A DNA stretch of 6,735 nt from Actinomycetes bacterium (lineage in GTDB: Bacteria; Bacillota_I; Bacilli_A; RF39; UBA660). Positions 1 to 5,595 of the stretch are shown piece by piece (position 1 is the stretch's first letter; every line of letters begins with the position of its first letter). The notes under the pieces are model-generated. The model had not been told where the DNA came from, did not search any database, and worked only from the letters and a program-made list of their open reading frames with translations. The DNA is taken from NCBI GenBank assembly GCA_021152765.1, contig JAGKUT010000045.1, positions 1 through 6,735 of the forward strand, in the 5' to 3' direction. The translations under genes were made by a program, and so were the position numbers.

Positions 1-36
1 TTCTCTTTTATGTATTCCTTTTATATATTTTTTCAT
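1..36 (-). CDS. N-terminal fragment of a divergent gene, product unknown
   Basis: Read on the minus strand, an ATG at 36-34 opens a frame with no stop to the window edge, giving the 12 residues MKKYIKGIHKRE. It is preceded by AGGACGTGA (minus strand, 48-40), one mismatch from the ideal AGGAGGTGA, three bases before the ATG. The Met-Lys-Lys start and the ribosome binding site make this a credible gene start. The strongly basic, short N-terminus could precede a membrane segment or signal peptide, but the sequence ends before that can be judged. No function can be given. The gene is divergent from the flavoprotein gene at 117, with about 80 bases between the two starts. Confidence 0.6.
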   Translation of the reverse strand, partial: MKKYIKGIHKRE

Positions 37-66
37 AAGTCACGTCCTAAATAATTATTTAATATT

Positions 67-72
67 ATTATA
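67..72 (-). promoter_or_regulatory. Possible -10 box of the divergent minus-strand gene
   Basis: The minus strand reads TATAAT at 72-67, a perfect -10 consensus about 30 bases upstream of the minus-strand ATG at 36. No convincing -35 hexamer is visible, and in such AT-rich DNA a TATAAT can occur by chance, so this is tentative. It lies 22 bases from the plus-strand -10 box, so the two promoters would share the region back to back. Confidence 0.35.
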
Positions 73-91
73 CTATATTTTTATATTTTTT

Positions 92-100
92 TGGTATAAT
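92..100 (+). promoter_or_regulatory. Extended -10 promoter for the flavoprotein pair
   Basis: TGGTATAAT is a perfect -10 box (95-100) with an upstream TG in the extended -10 position (TGn). No good -35 box is visible 17-18 bases upstream, which fits extended -10 promoters of AT-rich Firmicutes. Transcription should begin near 106-108, which puts the ribosome binding site (107-112) at or next to the very 5' end of the message. Confidence 0.6.
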
Positions 101-106
101 AATCAT

Positions 107-112
107 GGTGAT
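107..112 (+). promoter_or_regulatory. Ribosome binding site deciding the start at 117
   Basis: GGTGAT matches the anti-Shine-Dalgarno core and sits four bases before ATG 117. The in-frame ATG at 105 overlaps this site and lies at or before the predicted transcription start, so it is unlikely to be used. The same GGTGAT-plus-four-base arrangement precedes the starts at 1303 and 5596. Confidence 0.7.
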
Positions 113-116
113 TTGT

Positions 117-1310
117 ATGAAGATTATTGTTATTGGTGGGGGAGCATCTGGTATTGTAGCTAGTATATTTGCTAAGAGGCATAATAATGAAGTTATTGTT
201 TTAGAAAAAAATAATAAGTGTTTAAAGAAGTTACTTATTACTGGTAATGGTAAGTGTAATTATTTTAATGATGATTTTAGTTTTGAACATTATTATTCTA
301 GCAGTAATGATTTATCTTTTATTAATGATTCTAATAAAAGAAAAGTTTTAGATTTCTTTTCTAGTATAGGTGTTGTTCCTAAGGTTAAGAATGGTTACTA
401 TTATCCAAATTCTAATCAGTCTTATAGTGTTCATAATTCTTTACTTAAAGAGGCTTCTTTAAGAGGTGTTAATATTGTTTATGATTGTAAAGTTTTGAAC
501 ATAGTTAAGAAAAATGATAGTTTTGTTGTTTCTACTAATAATGGTGATTATATTTGTGATAAGGTTATTATTAGTACTGGAGGTAAGTCTTATCCTAAAA
601 CTGGTAGTGATGGTGATGGTTATTTATTTGGTAAATCTTTAGGTCATAAGATTGTTCCTGTTATACCTTCTTTAGTTGGTTTAGTTTCTAATGATAAGTT
701 TATTAAGTCTTTAAGTGGTGTAAGATGTGATGCATGTGTTTCTATTGGATCTAAAAGTGAGATAGGTGAGGTACAGTTTACTGATTATGGATTAAGTGGT
801 ATTTGTATTTTTAATTTAAGTAATATTGCAGGAAGATTAGGTAATTGTAGTGTTAAGGTTAATTTTTTATATAATTTTGTTTCTGATTTTGATAGTTTTT
901 GTAAGTTATTTGATTCGGTTAATAATAATGTTTTAGGTCGTAGTATTGGAGAATTATTAGAGGGTTATTTAAATTATAATATTGTTAATGTTATATTGAA
1001 AAAGTGTGGTATTGATTTTTCTTGTCCTTGGAGTGATTTAGGTAATAAGAAAAAGGTTTTATTTGATAATCTTGTTTCATTTAATATTGATATTGTTGGT
1101 ACTAGAGGTTTTGATGTTGCTCAAGTTAGTATGGGTGGTATTTCTCTTGATGATATTGATATTAATACTTTTGAATCTAAGATTGTTCCTGGATTATATT
1201 TTACTGGTGAGGTAATGGACGTAACTGGTGATTGTGGTGGCTATAATCTTGGTTTTGCATTTTTGTCTGGTATGATTGCTGGTGGATCTGTGGGTGATTT
1301 AAGTGATTAG
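117..1310 (+). CDS. HI0933/BaiN-like FAD-dependent oxidoreductase (COG2081 type)
   Basis: This is a cytoplasmic flavoprotein of 397 residues, close to the roughly 400 usual for the HI0933 family, which includes BaiN-type enzymes. A dinucleotide-binding GGGASG loop (residues 7-12) follows the first beta strand, and an acidic residue closing the Rossmann motif is E30. The family signature TGNGKCN lies at 42-48, STGGKSYP at 153-160, and the C-terminal FAD-contact motifs TGEVMD and GGYN at 363-368 and 374-377. All key motifs are intact, so an active FAD enzyme is likely. The physiological substrate of most family members is unknown, and the bile-acid role of BaiN should not be transferred here. 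The start at ATG 117 is chosen over ATG 105 because GGTGAT at 107-112 is correctly spaced for it. The end overlaps the next gene by eight bases, so the two are co-transcribed and probably translationally coupled. Confidence 0.93.
   Translation: MKIIVIGGGASGIVASIFAKRHNNEVIVLEKNNKCLKKLLITGNGKCNYFNDDFSFEHYYSSSNDLSFINDSNKRKVLDFFSSIGVVPKVKNGYYYPNSNQSYSVHNSLLKEASLRGVNIVYDCKVLNIVKKNDSFVVSTNNGDYICDKVIISTGGKSYPKTGSDGDGYLFGKSLGHKIVPVIPSLVGLVSNDKFIKSLSGVRCDACVSIGSKSEIGEVQFTDYGLSGICIFNLSNIAGRLGNCSVKVNFLYNFVSDFDSFCKLFDSVNNNVLGRSIGELLEGYLNYNIVNVILKKCGIDFSCPWSDLGNKKKVLFDNLVSFNIDIVGTRGFDVAQVSMGGISLDDIDINTFESKIVPGLYFTGEVMDVTGDCGGYNLGFAFLSGMIAGGSVGDLSD
1293..1298 (+). promoter_or_regulatory. Ribosome binding site supporting the GTG start at 1303
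   Basis: GGTGAT inside the end of the first flavoprotein gene sits four bases before GTG 1303. Spacing and sequence are identical to those of the first gene, which supports a GTG start and an eight-base gene overlap. Confidence 0.65.
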
Positions 1311-2877
1311 AGTTAAACAAGTTAAAGTAAGTGTTAAAAATGATAATATTGATACATTATATAGTGTATTGGTAAGAAAATTGAAAATTAATGTAAATGA
1401 TATTGTCAATGTTGACATTATTAAGAAGAGTATTGACGCTCGTCATAAGGATAATGTTTGTTTTGTTTATGAAGTCGATGTAAAGATGAAGGATTTAAGT
1501 CGTATTAAGTTTGATAATGATGTTACTATGTCGGTTAATAATAAATATGATTTCGTTTCTTGTGGTGAAGATGTGCTTGAAAGCAGACCTATTGTTGTTG
1601 GAAGTGGACCTTGTGGATTATTCTGTGCTTATTTTTTAGCTAAGTATGGTTTTAAGCCTATTGTTATTGAACGTGGTGAGGATATGGATAATAGGGTTCG
1701 GACTGTTAATGAGTTTTGGAATGGTGGTGTATTTAATCCTAATTCGAATGTTCAATTTGGTGAAGGCGGTGCTGGAACTTTTTCTGATGGTAAATTAAGT
1801 ACTCAGATAAAGGATAAGAATAATAGGATTAACGAAGTTTTGAACATATTTGTTAAAAATGGTGCTTCTTCTGAGATTTTATATGATTTTATGCCTCATA
1901 TTGGTACTGATAAGTTGCGTGATGTTGTTAAGAATATGAGGAATGAGATTATTTCCATGGGTGGAGAGTTTAGATATAATTCTTGTCTTAATGATATTAA
2001 TATTGTTGATGGACGTGTTAAGTCTATTGTTGTTAATGATATAGTTATTGATTGTGATATACTTGTTTTAGCTATTGGTCATAGTGCTCGTGATACTTTT
2101 AGAATGCTTCATGATAGAGGTATTAATATGTGTAATAAGCCTTTTGCGGTTGGTGTTCGTGTTATGCATTCTCAAGATAAGATTAGTTATAATCAATATG
2201 GGGAGTTCTATAAGTATTTGAGACCTGCCAGTTATAAGTTGACATATAATACTTCTTCAGGCCGTGGTGTTTATTCTTTTTGTATGTGTCCAGGTGGTTA
2301 TGTTGTTAATGCTTCAAGTGAAGAAGGTAGGCTTGTTGTTAATGGTATGAGTAATCATGATCGAGGTAGTGGTATTGCTAATAGCGCTATTGTTGTTACT
2401 GTAAATGAATCTGATTATGGTAGTAATTTATTTGATGGTGTGAGGTTTCAGGAGAGACTTGAGTCTTTGGCTTTTGAACTTGGTAAAGGTGCTATTCCTA
2501 TTCAAAAGTATGGAGATTATTTAAATGGTGTTAAGTCTAATGATTTTGGAAAAGTTTTACCAATGATTAAGGGTAATTATTGTTTTTCTGATTTGAATTT
2601 ATTGTTTAGTGATTCTATTAATAGTTCTTTTAAGGAAGCAATGGCTTATTTTGGTAATAGGATTAAAGGTTTTGATGATTTTGATACTGTTATGGCTGGT
2701 GTTGAATCAAGGACTTCTTCTCCTATTAAAATTATTCGTGATGATAATTTTGAGTCTAATATTATTGGTATTTATCCCGCTGGGGAAGGTTGTGGGTATG
2801 CTGGTGGAATTGTTTCTGCTGCGGTTGACGGTATAAAAGTTTTTGAAAGTATTGTTTCTAAGTATAGGGTTAATTAA
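1303..2877 (+). CDS. NAD(P)/FAD-dependent dehydrogenase, COG2509 type
   Basis: The protein has 524 residues, a usual length for this family. Residues 1 to about 92 form a small alpha/beta N-terminal domain with the SIDAR motif and following hydrophobic strand characteristic of COG2509 proteins. The FAD-binding Rossmann loop is GSGPCG at 100-105, followed by a family-typical stretch containing FGEGGAGTFSDGKL. The C-terminus carries the FAD-closing motif PAGEGCGYAGG (492-502). No signal peptide or membrane segment is seen, so it acts in the cytoplasm. The family is widespread in Firmicutes and distantly resembles geranylgeranyl-reductase-like flavoproteins, but its substrate is not established. 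The start is GTG, supported by GGTGAT at 1293-1298. It overlaps the upstream flavoprotein by eight bases, so the two FAD enzymes should be made together. No terminator follows in the 41-base gap before the next gene. Confidence 0.93.
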   Translation: MIRVKQVKVSVKNDNIDTLYSVLVRKLKINVNDIVNVDIIKKSIDARHKDNVCFVYEVDVKMKDLSRIKFDNDVTMSVNNKYDFVSCGEDVLESRPIVVGSGPCGLFCAYFLAKYGFKPIVIERGEDMDNRVRTVNEFWNGGVFNPNSNVQFGEGGAGTFSDGKLSTQIKDKNNRINEVLNIFVKNGASSEILYDFMPHIGTDKLRDVVKNMRNEIISMGGEFRYNSCLNDINIVDGRVKSIVVNDIVIDCDILVLAIGHSARDTFRMLHDRGINMCNKPFAVGVRVMHSQDKISYNQYGEFYKYLRPASYKLTYNTSSGRGVYSFCMCPGGYVVNASSEEGRLVVNGMSNHDRGSGIANSAIVVTVNESDYGSNLFDGVRFQERLESLAFELGKGAIPIQKYGDYLNGVKSNDFGKVLPMIKGNYCFSDLNLLFSDSINSSFKEAMAYFGNRIKGFDDFDTVMAGVESRTSSPIKIIRDDNFESNIIGIYPAGEGCGYAGGIVSAAVDGIKVFESIVSKYRVN

Positions 2878-2878
2878 T

Positions 2879-2906
2879 TTATAGATTTGTGATATAATAT
2901 CTATAA
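2879..2906. repeat. Perfect 8-bp inverted repeat enclosing a promoter -10 box
   Basis: TTATAGAT (2879-2886) and ATCTATAA (2899-2906) are exact inverse complements separated by 12 bases, and the spacer contains the -10 box of the next gene. With only two G:C pairs and no T-run it would be a poor terminator. Its position over the promoter fits an operator for a dimeric regulator. In AT-rich DNA an 8-bp inverted repeat can also arise by chance, so the operator role is an inference. Confidence 0.45.
2890..2898 (+). promoter_or_regulatory. Extended -10 promoter for the lipoprotein-deacetylase block
   Basis: TGATATAAT is a perfect -10 box with the extended TGn element, 20 bases before the ATG at 2919. 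A second TATAAT lies at 2902-2907 but would leave almost no leader. No clear -35 box is seen. Transcription should start near 2905, just ahead of the GGAGG ribosome binding site at 2908-2912. Confidence 0.55.
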
Positions 2907-2918
2907 TGGAGGAAGAGT

Positions 2919-3230
2919 ATGAAGAAAATAGTTATTTTTATGGCGTTTGTTTGTCTTTGTGGTTGTTCTAATGGTGTTAGTAAAAAAGAGCCTGTTAAAG
3001 CAGAGATTTCTTGTTTTACTGAGGATAGTAAATTTAATTTATTTTTAGAGGATGGACAAATTGTTAAGTATGTTGATTCTATTGATGGGGAATTAGGTCA
3101 AGAAACTGTTGATATTTTGAATGGTGAGCATTTAGTTGGTATTACCGATAATGATGAGGCTTTAAATATTATGGATAAAGCTTTAAAGGATTTGGATGGT
3201 CATTGTGAAAAAGTTCTTGTTGAAGAATAG
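2919..3230 (+). CDS. Small surface lipoprotein of unknown function
   Basis: The protein has 103 residues. A basic MKK start and a hydrophobic stretch lead to the lipobox L13-C14-G15-C16, so Cys16 should be lipid-modified and the mature part (about 88 residues) held on the outer face of the membrane. The mature part is acidic, has no recognisable domain and contains exactly two cysteines, C32 near its start and C96 near its end, which could form a disulfide. I do not recognise the family. GGAGG at 2908-2912, six bases before the ATG, makes the start secure. The 3' end overlaps the start of the deacetylase gene by 26-35 bases in another frame, so the two are expressed together and the lipoprotein may serve the same envelope process. 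Confidence 0.85.
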   Translation: MKKIVIFMAFVCLCGCSNGVSKKEPVKAEISCFTEDSKFNLFLEDGQIVKYVDSIDGELGQETVDILNGEHLVGITDNDEALNIMDKALKDLDGHCEKVLVEE

Positions 3231-4611
3231 ATTATATTTTATAATTGGTTTTTGTATTTTATTTATATTTATATTATATTTTTTTCTTTTTTCTAAGCGT
3301 ATTATTTTTAAAGAAAATTTGTCTGATCTAGTTATTGATGTTAATAGCAATTTTACTCCTCAAGGAGTTTCTGCTTGTTATGGAAATATGTTTAAGTGTC
3401 GTGGTGTAGATGTTTCTTTATATAATGAGGTTGATACTTCATTAATTGGTGATTATCAGGTTAAGTATGTTGCTTCATATGGTAAGCATAAAAAAACTTT
3501 AATTAATCATGTTAAAGTTGTTGATAATGTTAGTCCTATTATTGAGGCATCTGATGAGGCAATTTATGTATGTCCTGGTAGTGATAAGTATGATATTAAG
3601 TATAGTGCTAGTGACAATTATGATGGTGATTTATCTGATAGAGTTAGTATGGATGTTAGTGATAATAGTATTACTTTAAATGTTTCTGATTCTTCTGGTA
3701 ATAAAGTTTCTAAGGTTATAGAGTTGAGGCGTGAAGATATAACTAATCCTGTTATTAGTTTAGAGGGTTCTGATATTTATATTCCTGTTGGAAGTTCCTA
3801 TAATGAACCTGGTTATAGTGCTTCTGATAATTGTGATGGGGATATTACTAATAGGGTAGCTGTAAGTGGTAGTGTTTCTAATGACGTTGGAAAGTATGTT
3901 ATTAATTATAGTGTTACTGATAGTAGTGGGAATAGTAGTTCTATTGATAGATCTGTTAATGTTTATTCACCTAATAATAATGGAAATAAGGTTATTTATT
4001 TAACTTTTGATGATGGTCCAAGTCAGTATACTAGTGAGTTATTAGATATACTTGATAGGTATAATGTTAAGGTAACATTCTTTGTTACTGGTAGAAATCC
4101 TGGATATTCTTATCTTATTGGTGAAGCTTTTAGAAGGGGTCATTCTATAGGTTTACATACTAATACTCATAATTATAGTTATGTTTATTCTAGTATTGAT
4201 GCTTATTTTGAGGATTTGAATGCAATAAATGAGATTGTTAATAGTCAAACTGGTAGTTATTCTAATATAATTCGTTTTCCTGGTGGTAGTTCTAATACTG
4301 TTAGTAGGAATTATAGTAGTGGTATTATGAGTCAGTTGGCTTCTATGGTTGAGGCTAGAGGTTTTAAATATTATGATTGGAATGTTTCTAGTGGGGATGC
4401 GAGTGGTACTATAATGGATAGTTCTCAATATGCGAGTAATGTTATTAATGGTTTAGGTAATGGTTCTAGTTATGTTGTTTTACAGCATGATACTAATATT
4501 AACAGTATAAGGGCTGTTAGTTCTATTATTGAGTATGGTTTATCGCATGGTTATAGTTTTGGTACTCTTGATATTAACGGACCTATAATTCATCATAGAA
4601 TTGCTAATTAG
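3196..4611 (+). CDS. Membrane-anchored polysaccharide deacetylase (NodB) with Ig-like repeats
   Basis: This protein of up to 471 residues probably removes N-acetyl groups from a surface glycan such as peptidoglycan. One membrane segment (about 13-32) after a short basic tail anchors it with the rest outside the cell. Residues about 41-110 look like a degenerate Ig-like domain. Residues 113-180 and 185-257 are two DUF5011-type domains, each with an ASDN-x-DGD motif. The NodB domain (about 264-460) has all five motifs: TFDDGP (270-275; base D272, metal ligand D273), HTNTH (metal ligands H321 and H325), RFPGG (R360), DWN (394-396) and LQH (H431), so it should be active. Four outside cysteines (C61, C68, C126, C213) could pair. 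The start is uncertain. ATG 3196 has AAAGGA five bases upstream, and GTG 3205 has GGATGGT four bases upstream; the choice changes only three residues of the cytoplasmic tail. Peptidoglycan versus another glycan cannot be decided from sequence. Confidence 0.93.
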   Translation: MVIVKKFLLKNRLYFIIGFCILFIFILYFFLFSKRIIFKENLSDLVIDVNSNFTPQGVSACYGNMFKCRGVDVSLYNEVDTSLIGDYQVKYVASYGKHKKTLINHVKVVDNVSPIIEASDEAIYVCPGSDKYDIKYSASDNYDGDLSDRVSMDVSDNSITLNVSDSSGNKVSKVIELRREDITNPVISLEGSDIYIPVGSSYNEPGYSASDNCDGDITNRVAVSGSVSNDVGKYVINYSVTDSSGNSSSIDRSVNVYSPNNNGNKVIYLTFDDGPSQYTSELLDILDRYNVKVTFFVTGRNPGYSYLIGEAFRRGHSIGLHTNTHNYSYVYSSIDAYFEDLNAINEIVNSQTGSYSNIIRFPGGSSNTVSRNYSSGIMSQLASMVEARGFKYYDWNVSSGDASGTIMDSSQYASNVINGLGNGSSYVVLQHDTNINSIRAVSSIIEYGLSHGYSFGTLDINGPIIHHRIAN

Positions 4612-4644
4612 GTACATTAATTATATTATTTCATATATTAATAT

Positions 4645-4652
4645 GAGGTGAT
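4645..4652 (+). promoter_or_regulatory. Ribosome binding site abutting the LysM gene start
   Basis: GAGGTGAT directly touches ATG 4653, which is tighter than the four-base spacing seen for other genes here. GTG 4656, the second codon, would have a three-base spacing and is an alternative start that shortens the protein by one residue. The in-frame TGA at 4644-4646 overlaps this site and excludes any upstream extension. Confidence 0.6.
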
Positions 4653-5105
4653 ATGGTGTATCAGGTGTATAGAATGATTGATGGTGATACATTAGAGTCT
4701 ATTTCTAAGTATTGTAATTGTACAAGTGATGATTTGATTCGTTTAAATGGTATTAATGAGGATGAGTTTATTAGTGATAGTTATATTGTAATACCTAAAA
4801 ATAATGGTTTATATTCTACGTATATTGTAAAAAAAGGTGATACTTTATATGATATTTCTAACCAGTATGGTGTTGATTTAAATGTTTTACATGCTATAAA
4901 TGGTTTGGATGATGGTGATATTATTTATCCGAATCAAGATTTATTAGTACCTAATAATGTTTCTATGTATTTGACTAAAGATGGAGATACTTTATTTGAA
5001 GTTGCTTCTAGTTTAAAATATGATGTTGATGATTTTATAATGAATAACAAAAATTTGATTTTAGAGGCTGATCAAGTTGTTGTATCAAATATTAAAAGGG
5101 ATTAA
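4653..5105 (+). CDS. Three-LysM-domain protein without signal peptide
   Basis: The 150-residue protein consists almost entirely of three LysM domains, at about 3-49, 57-100 and 105-147. Each has the DGDTL or KGDTL core, a two-helix middle and a closing strand; the first two end in IP or VP. LysM domains bind N-acetylglucosamine glycans such as peptidoglycan. The third repeat is less regular and lacks the usual asparagine-rich turn and the closing proline. There is no signal peptide or membrane segment, and an in-frame TGA at 4644-4646 rules out a missed N-terminal extension. Either export uses another route, or the protein meets glycan in another setting, as LysM spore-coat proteins such as SafA do; sporulation is not shown here. 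It follows the deacetylase by 41 bases with no clear promoter of its own, so it is probably the last gene of that transcript. Its stop codon lies within a terminator stem. Confidence 0.88.
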   Translation: MVYQVYRMIDGDTLESISKYCNCTSDDLIRLNGINEDEFISDSYIVIPKNNGLYSTYIVKKGDTLYDISNQYGVDLNVLHAINGLDDGDIIYPNQDLLVPNNVSMYLTKDGDTLFEVASSLKYDVDDFIMNNKNLILEADQVVVSNIKRD

Positions 5106-5129
5106 ATTTTTTGAAATCTCTTTTTTTTT
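5094..5129 (+). terminator. Rho-independent terminator overlapping the LysM gene end
   Basis: AAAAGGGATT (5094-5103) pairs with AATCTCTTTT (5115-5124) over ten base pairs, including one G-U, across an 11-base loop. The run of T at 5121-5129 is partly stem and partly tail. The left arm contains the last three sense codons and the first base of the TAA stop (5103-5105). This separates the deacetylase-LysM transcript from the thioredoxin-ATPase transcript. Confidence 0.75.
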
Positions 5130-5143
5130 ATGTTTTAATGTAA

Positions 5144-5149
5144 TATAAT
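5144..5149 (+). promoter_or_regulatory. -10 box of the thioredoxin-ATPase operon
   Basis: A perfect TATAAT lies 24 bases before the ATG at 5174 and just after the terminator T-run. The bases at the TGn position are TA, so it is not a strict extended -10, and only a T-rich stretch sits at the -35 position. Position between a terminator and the next gene supports it. Confidence 0.5.
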
Positions 5150-5173
5150 ATTTATTGTATGTGAGGTGTAATA

Positions 5174-5590
5174 ATGAAAAAGTTTTTAATATTTTTTGGT
5201 GTTATGTTTTTATTATGTACTGGATGTAGTAGTAATAAGTTATCTGGTTATGATGAAATAAGTTATAATGATTTTAAGAAATTAGTTGATAATAAGGAGT
5301 CTTTTCCACTAGTTATTGGTTCTTCTACTTGTAGTGCTTGTTCTGTATTTAAGCCTACTATGGAGAGTTTTATTAAGAAGTATCAAATTGATGTTAGATA
5401 TATTGATTTATCTAAATTAAGTGATGATGAAAAGAAAGATTTAAATTCTGATATTAATTTTCAAAGTACTCCAACAACTATTTTTTTTGAGGATGGTAAA
5501 CAAACTTCTGTTTATTATAGAATAGTTGGTAGTGAAAGTTTAAGCAATGTTATTAATGCTTATAAAAAAATGGGTTATATTGAGGGGTGA
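5174..5590 (+). CDS. Thioredoxin-fold lipoprotein with CSAC active site
   Basis: The protein has 138 residues. MKK plus a hydrophobic stretch ends at C15-T16-G17-C18; Cys18 is the likely lipidated residue, although the -3 position is Cys rather than the usual Leu. After a short linker comes a thioredoxin fold: strand LVIGSS, the redox motif C53-S-A-C56, a helix ending in IKKY, strand VRYIDL, and the cis-proline P100 in the STPT turn. It should be a thiol-disulfide exchange protein acting on the outer face of the membrane. The closest match in style is the thioredoxin-like group that includes bacteriocin-transport accessory proteins; no bacteriocin gene or transporter is visible in this window. 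GAGGTG at 5163-5168 supports the start. The TGA stop lies within the ribosome binding site of the AAA+ ATPase gene, so the two are tightly coupled. Confidence 0.9.
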   Translation: MKKFLIFFGVMFLLCTGCSSNKLSGYDEISYNDFKKLVDNKESFPLVIGSSTCSACSVFKPTMESFIKKYQIDVRYIDLSKLSDDEKKDLNSDINFQSTPTTIFFEDGKQTSVYYRIVGSESLSNVINAYKKMGYIEG

Positions 5591-5591
5591 T
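5586..5591 (+). promoter_or_regulatory. Ribosome binding site deciding the ATPase start at 5596
   Basis: GGTGAT lies four bases before ATG 5596, matching the spacing at the starts of 117 and 1303. The in-frame GTG at 5587 lies inside this site and is rejected as a start. The site overlaps the TGA stop (5588-5590) of the upstream thioredoxin gene. Confidence 0.7.
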
Positions 5592-5595
5592 TTTG

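Noticed and set aside
105..116. Upstream ATG of the first flavoprotein
   Set aside because: It overlaps the GGTGAT ribosome binding site and lies at or before the predicted transcription start. ATG 117 gives the family-typical start, a single Lys before the first beta strand.
2609..2836. Plus-strand frame of 75 codons inside the second flavoprotein gene
   Set aside because: The product is a run of Leu, Ile and Val typical of a shifted reading of T-rich codons, and the overlapping gene has conserved FAD motifs there.
2878..2918. Terminator after the second flavoprotein gene
   Set aside because: The only hairpin there has two G:C pairs and no following T-run. It fits better as a possible operator.
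4153..4428. Open frame of 91 codons on the minus strand inside the deacetylase gene
   Set aside because: It lies wholly within the NodB domain coding region, its product is low-complexity (Thr/Ile/Asn/Arg-rich), and it has no convincing ribosome binding site. It results from the T-rich codon use of the real gene.
4612..4652. Promoter and hairpin for the LysM gene
   Set aside because: Two TATATT-like boxes and an imperfect AT-only inverted repeat are present, but nothing stands above the background of this AT-rich gap, and one box would leave almost no leader.
5174..5590. Bacteriocin-transport accessory protein as a specific assignment
   Set aside because: The thioredoxin fold is similar in style, but there is no bacteriocin peptide, ABC transporter or immunity gene in the window.
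5587..5595. GTG start for the AAA+ ATPase
   Set aside because: The GTG is part of the ribosome binding site GGTGAT for ATG 5596.
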